DNA from: Niveispirillum lacus
GTDB lineage: Bacteria > Pseudomonadota > Alphaproteobacteria > Azospirillales > Azospirillaceae
Direction: 5' to 3'
Assembly (NCBI RefSeq): GCF_002251795.1
Contig: NZ_NOXU01000024.1
Span: 186,001-250,000 of the forward strand
Length of the DNA: 64,000 nt
Shown: in pieces, positions 25,546-34,208 of the stretch
Numbering within the stretch: position 1 is the stretch's first letter
How the letters are laid out: each line of letters opens with the position of its first letter
Translations under genes and position numbers: made by a program
Notes under the pieces: generated by a model
The model's database searches: none
What the model was told of the DNA's origin: nothing
Seen by the model: only the letters and a program-made list of their open reading frames with translations

Positions 25546-26466
25546 ATGTTCTCGCCCACGCCTTCGCCCCAGCCCAAGCCTGCCGCAAGCGACCTGATCA
25601 AGGATGGTAGCGACTCTGGTTTCATGACCGATGTCATCGAGGCGTCGCAAAAGGTCCCCGTCATCGTCGATTTCTGGGCTACCTGGTGCGGACCCTGCAA
25701 GACGTTGGGTCCCATTCTTGAAAAGGCTGTCACCGCTGCCAAGGGCGCGGTGAAACTGGTGAAGATCGATACTGACAAACACCCGGCCATCGCCGGCCAG
25801 TTGCGGGTACAGTCGATCCCCACAGTCTATGCCTTTTTCCAGGGCCGCCCCGTTGATGGGTTCCAGGGTGCCCTGCCAGAAAGCCAGATCAAAGCTTTCA
25901 TCGAACGGCTGGTGAAACTGTCGGGCGGTACCGGCGCCATCGACATCGCCGCCATCCTGGCCGAAGCCAAGGCCATGCTGGATGAAGGCAATGCCCAGGA
26001 AGCCGCCGCCATCTATCAAGAGGTGCTGGCCGAAGAACCGGAGAGCGCGGCGGCCTATGCCGGTGTCATCCGTTGTCTGCTGGCCGTCGGCGAAGCCGAG
26101 GCCGCCAAGGGCATGATTGCCGATGCGCCGGCCGGGATTGCCAAGTCGGCGGAACTGGCGGCGGTGAAGTCACAAATCGAGCTGGCGGAACAGGCCGCCA
26201 AGGCTGGCCCCCTGGACGATCTGAAGGCGGCCGTCACCGCCGACCCGGCAAACCATCAGATCCGCTACGATTACGCGGTCGCCCTCTACGCCGCTGGCCG
26301 CAATGAGGAGGCGATTGAAGCCCTGCTGGAGATCGTGAAACGCGACCGGGAGTGGAATGACAAGGCGGCCCGCACCCAGTTGCTGAAAATGTTCGAGGCC
26401 CTGGGCCCCATGGACAAGCTGGTCATCCAGGCCCGTCGCAAACTGTCATCTCTGCTGTTCGCATGA
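25546..26466 (+). CDS. Thioredoxin-TPR chaperone, CnoX/YbbN-like
   Basis: About 306 residues. The N-terminal thioredoxin domain (about 25-125) has the active site FWATWCGPCKTLGP with both cysteines and the cis-Pro segment QSIPTVYAF. The C-terminal part (about 130-300) is made of helical TPR-like repeats (AAAIYQEVLAEEPESAAAY, YDYAVALYAAGRNEEAI). This is the CnoX architecture: a holdase that also protects proteins from over-oxidation. With CGPC intact it may also reduce disulfides. AGGAA precedes the ATG at 25546. The next gene overlaps by 4 bases. Confidence 0.9.
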   Translation: MFSPTPSPQPKPAASDLIKDGSDSGFMTDVIEASQKVPVIVDFWATWCGPCKTLGPILEKAVTAAKGAVKLVKIDTDKHPAIAGQLRVQSIPTVYAFFQGRPVDGFQGALPESQIKAFIERLVKLSGGTGAIDIAAILAEAKAMLDEGNAQEAAAIYQEVLAEEPESAAAYAGVIRCLLAVGEAEAAKGMIADAPAGIAKSAELAAVKSQIELAEQAAKAGPLDDLKAAVTADPANHQIRYDYAVALYAAGRNEEAIEALLEIVKRDREWNDKAARTQLLKMFEALGPMDKLVIQARRKLSSLLFA

Positions 26467-27125
26467 GCCAGAATCCATTCGACCTGCCCTATGACCAGTT
26501 GCCGGAGACCATCCCCGTCTTTCCCCTGACGGGGGTGCTGCTTCTGCCGCGTGGAAAGTTGCCGCTCAACATCTTTGAGCCACGCTATCTGAACATGGTG
26601 CAGGACGCCCTGGCGACGAACCGGATGATCGGTATGATCCAGCCACGCGATGGCGGGGCCGGGCATAATCCGCCGCTCTATGAGATCGGCTGTGCCGGTC
26701 GGATCACCAGCTTCAGCGAGACGGAGGATGGCCGTTTCCTGATTACCCTGACAGGGGTCAGCCGGTTTCATATCATGCAGGAAGTGGCAACCACGCGCGG
26801 CTATCGGCGGGTTGTTGCCGACTGGTCCGGGTTTGCCGTCGATCTGGAGGATGACACCCCCTGTGAAATGGACCGGGGTCGCCTGGATGGTGTGCTGCGC
26901 GCCTATTTCAAGCAGCAAGGCATCAGTGCCAACTGGGAATCCGTCGCCCAGGCGCCTTTGGACCGCCTGGTCACTTCTTTGGCCATGATCTGCCCCTTTG
27001 ATGCCCCGGAAAAGCAGGCCCTGCTGGAAAGCCCTGACCTGAACAGCCGTGCCCAGTTACTGCTGGCGCTGGTTGAGATGGCGGTGCATCAGGATGGCGA
27101 CAGTGGCGGCACGGCCCGCCATTGA
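26463..27125 (+). CDS. Lon-substrate-binding-domain protein
   Basis: A 220-residue protein that is only the N-terminal (LAN) domain of Lon protease: IPVFPLTGVLLLPRGKLPLN, IFEPRYLNMVQDAL, ITLTGVSRFHI. There is no ATPase or protease part. Such stand-alone proteins occur widely beside the CnoX-like thioredoxin, as here with a 4-base overlap. A role in protein quality control is inferred from domain and neighbour; direct activity is unknown. Confidence 0.9.
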   Translation: MSQNPFDLPYDQLPETIPVFPLTGVLLLPRGKLPLNIFEPRYLNMVQDALATNRMIGMIQPRDGGAGHNPPLYEIGCAGRITSFSETEDGRFLITLTGVSRFHIMQEVATTRGYRRVVADWSGFAVDLEDDTPCEMDRGRLDGVLRAYFKQQGISANWESVAQAPLDRLVTSLAMICPFDAPEKQALLESPDLNSRAQLLLALVEMAVHQDGDSGGTARH

Positions 27126-27168
27126 GCCTGTTATTGACCTTGAGACTTGACTCAAAAAGGACCCTGCA

Positions 27169-27378
27169 ATGACCGATGCTACCAGCCCGACCGACGGCGC
27201 CCGCGTTGATCCCCGCTTGCTGGAAATCCTGGTCTGCCCGTTGACCAAGGGGCCGTTGCGCTATGATGCCGCCGCGCAGGAGCTGATTTCCGATCAGGCG
27301 AAACTGGCCTATCCGATTCGTGACGGCATCCCCATCATGCTGGTGGATGAGGCGCGCCGCCTGGACGATGCCGCCTGA
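27169..27378 (+). CDS. Trm112 family zinc-ribbon-like protein
   Basis: A 69-residue protein with [21 protein letters not shown] and a C-terminal [20 protein letters not shown], as in bacterial Trm112/YcaR proteins. Eukaryotic Trm112 activates several methyltransferases; bacterial members have no settled role. Only one cysteine is left, so zinc binding is unlikely here. It lies between the Lon-domain and DUF971 genes in what looks like one operon. Confidence 0.88.
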   Translation: MTDATSPTDGARVDPRLLEILVCPLTKGPLRYDAAAQELISDQAKLAYPIRDGIPIMLVDEARRLDDAA

Positions 27379-27379
27379 C

Positions 27380-27769
27380 ATGGCGGACGAACGCTTTGCC
27401 AGCGAGGCGACAGGGTCACGTTACTGGCCCACCGAACTGCGCCTGAACCGGGCGGCGCAGGTGCTCACCGTCCGCTTTGACGATGGTAGCCATTTCGATT
27501 TGCCGGCGGAATTCCTGCGGGTGGAAAGCCCCTCAGCAGAGGTGCAGGGTCATACACCGGCGCAAAAGCAACTGGTGCATGGCAAACGACGGGTGGCCAT
27601 TACCGGCGTTGACCCCGTCGGCAATTACGCAGTGCGCCTGACCTTTGACGATGGCCATGATAGCGGCATCTACAGCTGGACCTTGCTGCACCGGCTAGGA
27701 CGGGACCATGACAGCCTGTGGCAGAGCTACTTAGCCGCCCTGGCTGCACGCGGCTTGGAGCGCGGCTGA
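27380..27769 (+). CDS. DUF971 (gamma-butyrobetaine-hydroxylase-like N domain) protein
   Basis: A 129-residue protein starting MADERFASEATGSRYWPTEL. The DUF971 features are clear: LTVRFDDGSHFDLPAEFLRV, ESPSAEVQGH, AVRLTFDDGHDSGIYSWTLL. It equals the small N-terminal domain of gamma-butyrobetaine hydroxylase without the oxygenase part, and is often found near apbC/mrp iron-sulfur carrier genes. The ATG is one base after the Trm112 stop, fitting coupling; the frame is also open from 27320 and 27368. Confidence 0.85.
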   Translation: MADERFASEATGSRYWPTELRLNRAAQVLTVRFDDGSHFDLPAEFLRVESPSAEVQGHTPAQKQLVHGKRRVAITGVDPVGNYAVRLTFDDGHDSGIYSWTLLHRLGRDHDSLWQSYLAALAARGLERG

Positions 27770-27838
27770 TTACCCTGGCATCTCTGGCGCGCACGGCAGC
27801 AGAGGCTGCTAGAACCGTTTGCAGGCAACCGAACAGCC

Positions 27839-28723
27839 TTAAGCCTGCTTGGCGTCGATGATGGAGCGGCGGACGGCACGGGTGCGGGTGAACAATTCGT
27901 GCAGCTTGTCGCCCTCTCCCCAGCGGATGGCCCGCTGCAAGGCCGTAAGGTCTTCGGTAAAACGCTGGATAACCTCCAAAACCGCTTCGCGGTTGTTCAA
28001 GAAGATGTCCCGCCACATGGTGGGGTCGGATGCAGCAATACGGGTGAAATCCCGGAAACCGGTAGCACTGAACCGGATCACTTCGGACTGCAGATGGTCT
28101 TCCAGATCCGTGGCGGTCCCAACGATTGTATAGGCAATCAGGTGGGGCAGATGGCTGGTAATGGCCAGCACCCGGTCATGATGACCGGGCTCCATCACCT
28201 CTATCATGCTGCCGCATCCGCTCCAAAAAGCGGACAGCCTATCAACCGCCGCCTGGTTGGTGCCGGGTGTGGGTGTCAGGATGCACCAGCGGCCCTTAAA
28301 CAGCAGCGCGAAACCGCTGTCGGGACCGGAATGTTCGGTACCGGCCAGCGGGTGGCCTGGAATAAAATGCACCCCGTCGGGGACATGCGGGGCAATATCA
28401 CGGATCACCGACTGTTTAACCGACCCAACATCGGTCAGGATCGTACCTTCCCGCAGATGGGGGCCGATCACGGCGCCAAGATCGGCGAAGGCGCCAATGG
28501 GTGTGGCCAACACCACCAGATCGCATTGCGACACCAGGGCCGGGTCGGTTCCAGCCTGCTGTGCGAGCCCTAAAGCCAGTACCCGATCACAAACAGCCTG
28601 CGACCGGTCCACGCATATCACACCATTGGCCAAGCCGGGATATTCGGCCACGCACCGCGCGATCGAGGAACCGATCAGGCCGAAGCCGACGATGGCAACC
28701 TTGTTGAACAGCGGGGCGGTCAT
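27839..28723 (-). CDS. tyrC: Prephenate/arogenate dehydrogenase
   Basis: A 294-residue tyrosine-pathway enzyme. A Rossmann motif VAIVGFGLIGSSIARCV is followed by DVGSVKQ, the HFIPGHPLAGTEHSGPDSG segment with the catalytic His, and a helical C-terminus ending VRRSIIDAKQA. It oxidatively decarboxylates prephenate or arogenate with NAD(P). The start at 28723 (MTAPLFNKVAIVG) is favoured over 28753. It lies apart from hisC or aroA, which often flank it in relatives. Confidence 0.9.
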   Translation of the reverse strand: MTAPLFNKVAIVGFGLIGSSIARCVAEYPGLANGVICVDRSQAVCDRVLALGLAQQAGTDPALVSQCDLVVLATPIGAFADLGAVIGPHLREGTILTDVGSVKQSVIRDIAPHVPDGVHFIPGHPLAGTEHSGPDSGFALLFKGRWCILTPTPGTNQAAVDRLSAFWSGCGSMIEVMEPGHHDRVLAITSHLPHLIAYTIVGTATDLEDHLQSEVIRFSATGFRDFTRIAASDPTMWRDIFLNNREAVLEVIQRFTEDLTALQRAIRWGEGDKLHELFTRTRAVRRSIIDAKQA

Positions 28724-29046
28724 GGGACGAAACCTTGTATCCGGAAAAGACAAGACGGGCGTTCACTATCATGCGAACCCCGGTTACGTGTAGAGCCGAG
28801 TTGGCGAGGCGCATCATCGGTGACCGGCGATGCGGATGAGCGAGCTTTGTAGAACCCTGCCCGTGGCCGACTGCCCCTTGCAGAAAAGGCCTGGCAGCGT
28901 GGGAACGCCAGTTGGAAGTTCCAGATTGCAACAGATCCGTATCGTTGGTGACTGTTTCTTGTCTGCACCGAAACAATTAGTACCAGTGATTGCGGGGACT
29001 ACCATCCCCCCACATACTTGTCCCACCAAATAGGGAGGGGGGAACC
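28724..29046. other. Intergenic region between tyrC and membrane protein gene
   Basis: About 320 bases without a convincing gene between divergent genes. It holds three inverted repeats: CGCATC...GATGCG with an inner CGG/CCG at 28810-28834, CTGGC...GCCAG at 28891-28911, and the palindrome TGGAAGTTCCA at 28913-28923. It may carry a small RNA or regulatory leader; no known riboswitch is recognised. A ribosome-binding site GGGAGGGG lies at its right end. Confidence 0.5.
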
Positions 29047-30096
29047 ATGTACACAGACGAAGAACTCGATGCCGCTGCGGCGGCAGGTATCTTGCCCGAC
29101 CAGAATGTCGTGGACTTTCGTCATTTCGTGGCGGCACGAAGGGGACAGATTGATGCGACGGAACATGAACGTTTCCGGCTGCTGACCGGCTTCAATGACG
29201 TGTTTGTCGCTGTCTGCTGCGGTTTGATCCTGGCCGCCGCCGCCTATCTGGGCGGGCGGCTGCATCCAATGGTGGGCGGATTGGCGGCAGCGGCGGTCAG
29301 TTGGGGACTGGCCGAATATTTCACCCGGCGTCTGCGCCTTTCCCTGTCCAGTATCGTGCTGCTGATCGGCTTTGCCGGGGGCACGCTTCTGGCAGGTCTG
29401 ACGGGGCTGGTCGATCTGATGGGGCTGGATGGGGCCAACATCCAGGACCCGGCCGACGCCGCAGGGGCAGTGGCCGGCGCCACCCTTCTGGCGGGTGCTG
29501 GTGCCTATGCCCATTGGCGACGCTTCATGGTGCCGATTACGGTGGCGGCGGGTTCCGCCATTGCCCTGGTTGCCGCCTTCGCCCTGTTAGTGCTGGCCAT
29601 ACCGTCGCTGCGCGACAGTATCCGGGTGCTGGTTCTGATCGGCGGGTTGGTGATGTTTGCCATTGCCATGCATTGGGATAGCCAGGACCGCGAACGCAGC
29701 ACCCGCCGGTCGGATGTTGCTTTCTGGCTGCACCTGTCAGCCTCACCGATGATCATCCACCCGGTCTTCTCCTGGGTGGGCGCCAATGGGGCGGTACAGA
29801 TGGTCAGCCCCGGCCTGGCGCTGGCCACCTGCATCGCCACCTATCTGGTGATCGCCCTGGTTTCCCTGGCGATCGACCGCCGCGCGATGCTGGTCTCCGC
29901 GCTGGTCTATGTGCTGTACGCCATGGGGCAGCTTTTTTCCATGGCCGGTACGGCCAAGGAAATGAACATGGCCCTGGCAGCTCTGGTCATTGGATCGGGC
30001 CTGCTGCTGCTGTCCACCCGTTGGGAAGCGGCCCGGCGCCTGCTGATCCCGCAACTGCCGGGTAGCATGCGGGACATGCTGCCCGTCGCACGGTGA
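29047..30096 (+). CDS. Polytopic membrane protein of unknown function
   Basis: About 349 residues. A short hydrophilic N-terminus (MYTDEELDAAAAAGILPDQ) that looks like a folded cytoplasmic head is followed by about ten hydrophobic helices, such as VFVAVCCGLILAAAAYLGG, SIVLLIGFAGGTLLAGL and IRVLVLIGGLVMFAIAM. The ATG at 29047 follows the clear site GGGAGGGGGGAACC. This topology recalls DUF2157-type proteins but I cannot confirm the family. Function unknown. Confidence 0.75.
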   Translation: MYTDEELDAAAAAGILPDQNVVDFRHFVAARRGQIDATEHERFRLLTGFNDVFVAVCCGLILAAAAYLGGRLHPMVGGLAAAAVSWGLAEYFTRRLRLSLSSIVLLIGFAGGTLLAGLTGLVDLMGLDGANIQDPADAAGAVAGATLLAGAGAYAHWRRFMVPITVAAGSAIALVAAFALLVLAIPSLRDSIRVLVLIGGLVMFAIAMHWDSQDRERSTRRSDVAFWLHLSASPMIIHPVFSWVGANGAVQMVSPGLALATCIATYLVIALVSLAIDRRAMLVSALVYVLYAMGQLFSMAGTAKEMNMALAALVIGSGLLLLSTRWEAARRLLIPQLPGSMRDMLPVAR

Positions 30097-30107
30097 ACAC
30101 AACCAAG

Positions 30108-30154
30108 TCCGGTGGCCATAACCTGGCCACCGGATGCCGGGGGCCGGCATCCGG
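30108..30154 (+). other. Two overlapping, mutually exclusive hairpins
   Basis: The first hairpin has 11-base perfect arms TCCGGTGGCCA and TGGCCACCGGA (30108-30134). The second has 11-base perfect arms CCGGATGCCGG and CCGGCATCCGG (30130-30154). They share bases 30130-30134, so they cannot both be fully formed. No T run follows. They lie just after the membrane protein gene and 143 bases before rbfA. Confidence 0.7.
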
Positions 30155-30296
30155 GATACCGCGAGGGCGCCCACCCCTTCCATGCGTAACTTCCTTGCCT
30201 CACCGCCATGGCGCTATGCTACGCACGGTCCCTTGACCAAGCGCAGCAACGCCCGGTCCGGGGTCCCATCCCCCGCCAGGGCAAAGGATTGACGTG

Positions 30297-30761
30297 ATGA
30301 ACAAACGACGTGACAGCGGCCATGCCGCCAAAGGGCCCAGCCAGCGCCAATTGCGCGTAGGCGAGGAAATCCGCCACACCCTGGCCGATATCTTCCGCCG
30401 CGGGGAATTCCGCGACCCGGAACTGATGGACCTTAACGTCACCGTGTCGGAAGTGCGCATCAGCCCCGACTTGAAAAACGCCACCGCCTTTGTGATGCCG
30501 TTGGGTGGGTCCAAGCCGGAACTGGTGGCCGCCTTGAACCGTGCGTCGGCCTTCCTGCGTACCCAGGTGGCGCATGAAATCCGTCTGCCTTATGCCCCGC
30601 GCCTGTCATTCCAACTGGATACCAGCTTCGATTACGCGGAAAAGATCGATCGGATCCTGCACGATCCGCATGTCGCGCGTGATATGACCGGCATCGTTGA
30701 TACCGGCAAGCATGTCGAGAAGGACAAGGAAGAGGACGGGGATCAGAACCATGGCGCGTAA
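30297..30761 (+). CDS. rbfA: 30S ribosome-binding factor RbfA
   Basis: About 154 residues: the KH-like RbfA fold with RQLRVGEEIRHTLADIF, RDPELMDLNVTVSEVRISP and RLSFQLDTSFDYAEKIDRIL, and a charged C-terminal tail. RbfA helps maturation of the 16S rRNA 5' end and cold adaptation. An ATG at 30297 and a GTG at 30294 are both possible. It overlaps truB by 11 bases, as in most bacteria, though infB is absent upstream. Confidence 0.93.
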   Translation: MNKRRDSGHAAKGPSQRQLRVGEEIRHTLADIFRRGEFRDPELMDLNVTVSEVRISPDLKNATAFVMPLGGSKPELVAALNRASAFLRTQVAHEIRLPYAPRLSFQLDTSFDYAEKIDRILHDPHVARDMTGIVDTGKHVEKDKEEDGDQNHGA

Positions 30762-31689
30762 GCGCAAGGGCGTGCCCCGTCACGGCTGGCTGGTGCTGGA
30801 CAAACCCGGCACCATGACCAGCACCCAGGCCATGGCAAAAGTGCGTTGGATGATGAATGCGGAAAAGGCGGGCCATGGTGGTACGCTGGACCCTATCGCC
30901 ACCGGCATCCTGCCCATCGCCTTTGGGGAGGCAACCAAGACCGTCCAGTACGCCATGGACGGACATAAGACATACCGTTTCGTGATGAAATTCGGCGAAG
31001 CGACCGATACCGACGACCGCGCCGGCCAAGTCATCGCCACCAGCGATGTGCGTCCCACAGATGAACAGATCGAAACGGCGCTGGAGACCTTTCAGGGTCT
31101 GATCAGCCAGGTGCCGCCGCAATATTCCGCCATCAAGGTGGATGGTGAGCGTGCCTATGATCTGGCCCGTGAGGGGGAAGCGGTGGAACTGGCCGCCCGT
31201 ACCGTGCGGATCGACGGGTTCCATCTGACGGGTCGGCCCGACACCGACCATGCCGAGTTCGAGGTGGAATGCGGCAAGGGCACTTACATGCGCTCGCTGG
31301 CCCGCGATCTGGCACTGGCAGTGGGCACTGTGGGTCATATCACCGTGCTGCGCCGACTGTCGGTGGGGCCCTTCACGCTGGCCAATGCAGTGACGCTGGA
31401 ACAGTTGGAAAAGATCGTGGCGGAAGGCGATCCGGATCGGCTACTGATGCCGGTCGCAGCACCGCTGAACCGACTGCCGGCCATTGATCTGACCCCGTTG
31501 GAGGCGGACCGTTTGCGCCATGGGCAGGGCGTGTCGTTGCTGCGCCGAACCGACCAGGAGCGCTTGGAAGCGCTGCGCGGTGCGGCCGGGGAAGAGGGAA
31601 CGGCGCTGGCGCTTTGCGCTGGCCATCCCGTGGCTCTGGTACGCTTGGACGGGGCCGAGGTTCGGCCCGCCCGTGTCTTGAACCTGTAG
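30751..31689 (+). CDS. truB: tRNA pseudouridine(55) synthase
   Basis: A 312-residue enzyme that makes pseudouridine 55 in the T-loop of tRNAs. The catalytic Asp is in GHGGTLDPIATGILP (about residue 47); other motifs are KTYRFVMKFGEATDTDD and QVPPQYSAIKVDGERAYDLAR. The C-terminal PUA-like domain is present (PLEADRLRHGQGV). The start at 30751 gives MARKRKGVPRHGWLVLDKP. It overlaps rbfA. The rpsO-pnp genes that often follow are absent here. Confidence 0.95.
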   Translation: MARKRKGVPRHGWLVLDKPGTMTSTQAMAKVRWMMNAEKAGHGGTLDPIATGILPIAFGEATKTVQYAMDGHKTYRFVMKFGEATDTDDRAGQVIATSDVRPTDEQIETALETFQGLISQVPPQYSAIKVDGERAYDLAREGEAVELAARTVRIDGFHLTGRPDTDHAEFEVECGKGTYMRSLARDLALAVGTVGHITVLRRLSVGPFTLANAVTLEQLEKIVAEGDPDRLLMPVAAPLNRLPAIDLTPLEADRLRHGQGVSLLRRTDQERLEALRGAAGEEGTALALCAGHPVALVRLDGAEVRPARVLNL

Positions 31690-31831
31690 GCGTCCCAAAC
31701 AACCAACCTGCGTCCTAACGGGGCCTGTCCTGATCTTATGCCACTGGCATCCACAGGCTTAAGCCAGGCCAATCGGATAAAAGCGGCGGCGGTTACCGCC
31801 TCCCCGGCGGTCAGGAAGTTGGCTGTTGGGG

Positions 31832-32701
31832 TTAGCGCCGGGCCAGTAGATCCTGATGCCCCACCGTCAGACGCGCGCCCTTTTCGCTGGCCAGAAGCCG
31901 GCGGCGTTCAGCCCATGCCTGGATACGCGGTGCGCTGACAGGGTCCTGTTCAATGGCCGCCCTTTCGTAACCGCTGATCATGGCCAGATGGGCGGCAATC
32001 TGTTTCGGTCCGATCTTCCAGTCAGACTGTGCGGTCTCGACCTTGTAGCCTGCCCCGGTGAGGGCCGTGATCAGCGCCTGCGGTGCCACTGTCCCCAAGG
32101 CCGGGCCGCCCAGCCCCTTGGCCCGGTTCATATGGGCATGGAACAGGTCTAGCACCCACCCGTCATCCGGGTCGGACATGGAGAAATCGACCCGACCATC
32201 GACGGTCAGCGTGACCAGGACCGGGGGATACCCGCAATTGGTCAGTTCCTTCACAAACCGCTCCAGCCAAGTGAGCGATACCAGATCAAACAGCGCCTTG
32301 GCCGTCACCCCGTCATACTGGTCAAGACCAAGATCGGATGGGTCTTGGGCCAGATCGAAACTGCGCATCTCCACCCGTACGGCCATGTCGTCGCAGGTGA
32401 TCATATAGGCCCGGCGCTGTTCCTTATGTTCCCAGCCATTACGGTCAGCCCAGCGTCCGATCTCTCCCGGTGCCTTGGAAAGAAGCTTACGGTCCTTCTC
32501 GATCAGGGTCCAATCCTGAACCGGCCGGCCCAGCTTCATGGCCAGTTGACGGACATTGCTGCCAGTCCCCGCCCCCAGATCAATGATCATCGGCTGCGCG
32601 GGCAGCAACCGGCCAAAGGCCCAGGCCAACCCTACAGCCCGCGCCGCTTCGTCCAGTGGTTCACGCAGACGCAGCCAGTCGGCATCGAATTCCAGAGTCA
32701 T
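31832..32701 (-). CDS. Class I SAM methyltransferase, last gene of pterin-like operon
   Basis: A 289-residue methyltransferase with motif I MIIDLGAGTGSNVRQLAMKL (about residues 38-57) and an acidic residue after the second strand (WTLIEKDRKLL), typical of the SAM-binding fold. The rest is not from a recognised substrate class. It overlaps the glycosyltransferase stop by 4 bases and is the fourth and last gene of a unit with a dehydrogenase and a pterin-synthase-like protein. It is therefore inferred to methylate the product of that unit. Confidence 0.82.
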   Translation of the reverse strand: MTLEFDADWLRLREPLDEAARAVGLAWAFGRLLPAQPMIIDLGAGTGSNVRQLAMKLGRPVQDWTLIEKDRKLLSKAPGEIGRWADRNGWEHKEQRRAYMITCDDMAVRVEMRSFDLAQDPSDLGLDQYDGVTAKALFDLVSLTWLERFVKELTNCGYPPVLVTLTVDGRVDFSMSDPDDGWVLDLFHAHMNRAKGLGGPALGTVAPQALITALTGAGYKVETAQSDWKIGPKQIAAHLAMISGYERAAIEQDPVSAPRIQAWAERRRLLASEKGARLTVGHQDLLARR

Positions 32702-33783
32702 GCCCGTATCCGATCACTTTCCCCGGAAACTACCATGCCGGAGAGGGCGTTGCGTATCAACGACACAGAATGTTGCCATGTCGGCAACTGTTCACCCGCC
32801 TTCAATGCCGCTCGGCGGGCCGTTTCCAGGTTGGCAGGATCGGACAGCAGCCGGTCAAATGCTGTCGCCAGAGCATCGACGTCGCCTGGCGGAACAACGG
32901 CCCCGGCGGCGGGCGGCACCACCTCCGCCAATCCGCCGGCATCGGTGACAATACAGGGCAGGCCACGTTTCAACGCATCAGCCGCCACCATGCCATATCC
33001 TTCATGGTAACTGACCAGGGTGAACAGATCAGCGATCTGCCATTGCGCGTCCAGCGCGGGCCCCGACAATTCACCCATCAGGCGGACACGGTCAGATAAA
33101 CCATGTACCGATACAGCCTGAGCAATGGCGGCGGCCTGTCCAGGATGGCGGGCATCGCTGCCCACCAGATGCAGGCGCCAGGGCAGGTGTTTAAGGCGCG
33201 CCAACGCCTCTATCAGCACCAGATGCCCCTTGCGCGGGGTGAGGGTAGCCACACACAGGATGGTAGGGCCATTGCCCCCGTTCCCCCCTGTGGCCGGTTT
33301 GGCCGCGTCGGTGCCAGGATTGGCGATAGTGATACGGCCAGCCGGGACCGACAGGTCGATCACTCCCTGCATTGTGGTCCGTGATGGTACGATGACGTGG
33401 CACATATGGGCCAGGGCGTCGCGTTCGATACGAAACAGGGTGTCAGCCTGTTCCGGCGACAGACCATTTTCCAGATGCAGCGGATGATGTACCAGCGCGG
33501 CAAAGCGCAGCCGGTACCGGTCGACCCAGACGGCATGTGCCGCGACGGGCAGGGCCAAACCGTCGATCAGGACGCGGGCCCCATCCGGGATGGCGGCCAT
33601 CATCGCGTCGGCAGCATTACGGGATGGATCATCTACAAACGGATGCGGCCCCGGCAGTTCATGCAACTCGACCGTTTCGCCCAGTTTTCGTAGGCCGTCC
33701 ACGAGTTGGCGCAGATAGCCATAACCGCCGGTCAACTGGTTGATATCGCCGGGGCAGATAATATGCAGGCTCCGATCAGGCAT
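32698..33783 (-). CDS. Glycosyltransferase family 4 protein
   Basis: A 361-residue GT-B enzyme. The N-terminal domain has the GGYGYLRQLVDGLRKLG loop; the C-terminal domain has ILCVATLTPRKGHLVLIEAL, RLHLVGSDARHPG and the donor-binding LFTLVSYHEGYGMVAADALK, in which the second Glu of the usual E-x7-E is Asp. It transfers a sugar from an activated nucleotide; acceptor unknown. It overlaps both its neighbours in the operon (1 base with the pterin-synthase-like gene, 4 with the methyltransferase), so tight translational coupling is likely. Confidence 0.85.
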   Translation of the reverse strand: MPDRSLHIICPGDINQLTGGYGYLRQLVDGLRKLGETVELHELPGPHPFVDDPSRNAADAMMAAIPDGARVLIDGLALPVAAHAVWVDRYRLRFAALVHHPLHLENGLSPEQADTLFRIERDALAHMCHVIVPSRTTMQGVIDLSVPAGRITIANPGTDAAKPATGGNGGNGPTILCVATLTPRKGHLVLIEALARLKHLPWRLHLVGSDARHPGQAAAIAQAVSVHGLSDRVRLMGELSGPALDAQWQIADLFTLVSYHEGYGMVAADALKRGLPCIVTDAGGLAEVVPPAAGAVVPPGDVDALATAFDRLLSDPANLETARRAALKAGEQLPTWQHSVSLIRNALSGMVVSGESDRIRA

Positions 33784-34196
33784 CAGGCGCCGTCCCCGGT
33801 CAGTGGCGCCTCAAAGGCGCCCCAGGCCACATGGCTTTCTGACAAGGTGACACGCAGACTGTCCAGTGCCGGCCCGTCCGCCCCCAGAGCGCCGGCCCGG
33901 ATACCCGCCGCCAGCTTGCGATGGATGTCGCCTGCCAGGAATTCGGTGGTCGTGTTACGTCCGCGATATTCCGGAAGTTCATCCAGGTTCTTGTAATTCA
34001 GGGGCGCCAGCACCTGCTTCAGCAGCACCGATGCCGCCCCGATATCCACCACCAATCCCTCTGGCGATAACTGCCGCCGCCGGAATTCCGCATCGACCAC
34101 AAAGGTGGCGCCATGCAGCGCCTGGGCCGGGCCAAAAATGGCGCCGACAAAACTGTGCGCGATCATGATGTGCTCTCGCACCGACAGGAAATACAT
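33783..34196 (-). CDS. 6-pyruvoyl-tetrahydropterin-synthase-like protein, altered active site
   Basis: A 137-residue T-fold protein of the 6-PTPS/QueD family. The strand HIMIAHSF aligns with the AAH zinc ligand and LHGATFVVDAEF with the HGH pair, whose second His is Ala. Further along, GLVVDIGAASVLLKQVL and LSESHVAW match the family's substrate-binding strands (Glu kept). The catalytic Cys that precedes HGH is absent (GPAQALHGA), and the LDHxxLN catalytic His is replaced (LNYKNLDE). It is probably not a standard QueD or PTPS. It starts 12 bases after the dehydrogenase stop. Confidence 0.78.
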   Translation of the reverse strand: MYFLSVREHIMIAHSFVGAIFGPAQALHGATFVVDAEFRRRQLSPEGLVVDIGAASVLLKQVLAPLNYKNLDELPEYRGRNTTTEFLAGDIHRKLAAGIRAGALGADGPALDSLRVTLSESHVAWGAFEAPLTGDGA

Positions 34197-34208
34197 TGGG
34201 CGGACCTT

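Noticed and set aside
28830-29033. A 67-codon plus-strand frame in the gap upstream of the membrane protein gene
   Set aside because: No ribosome-binding site, unusual composition, and it crosses the inverted repeats; not supported as a gene.
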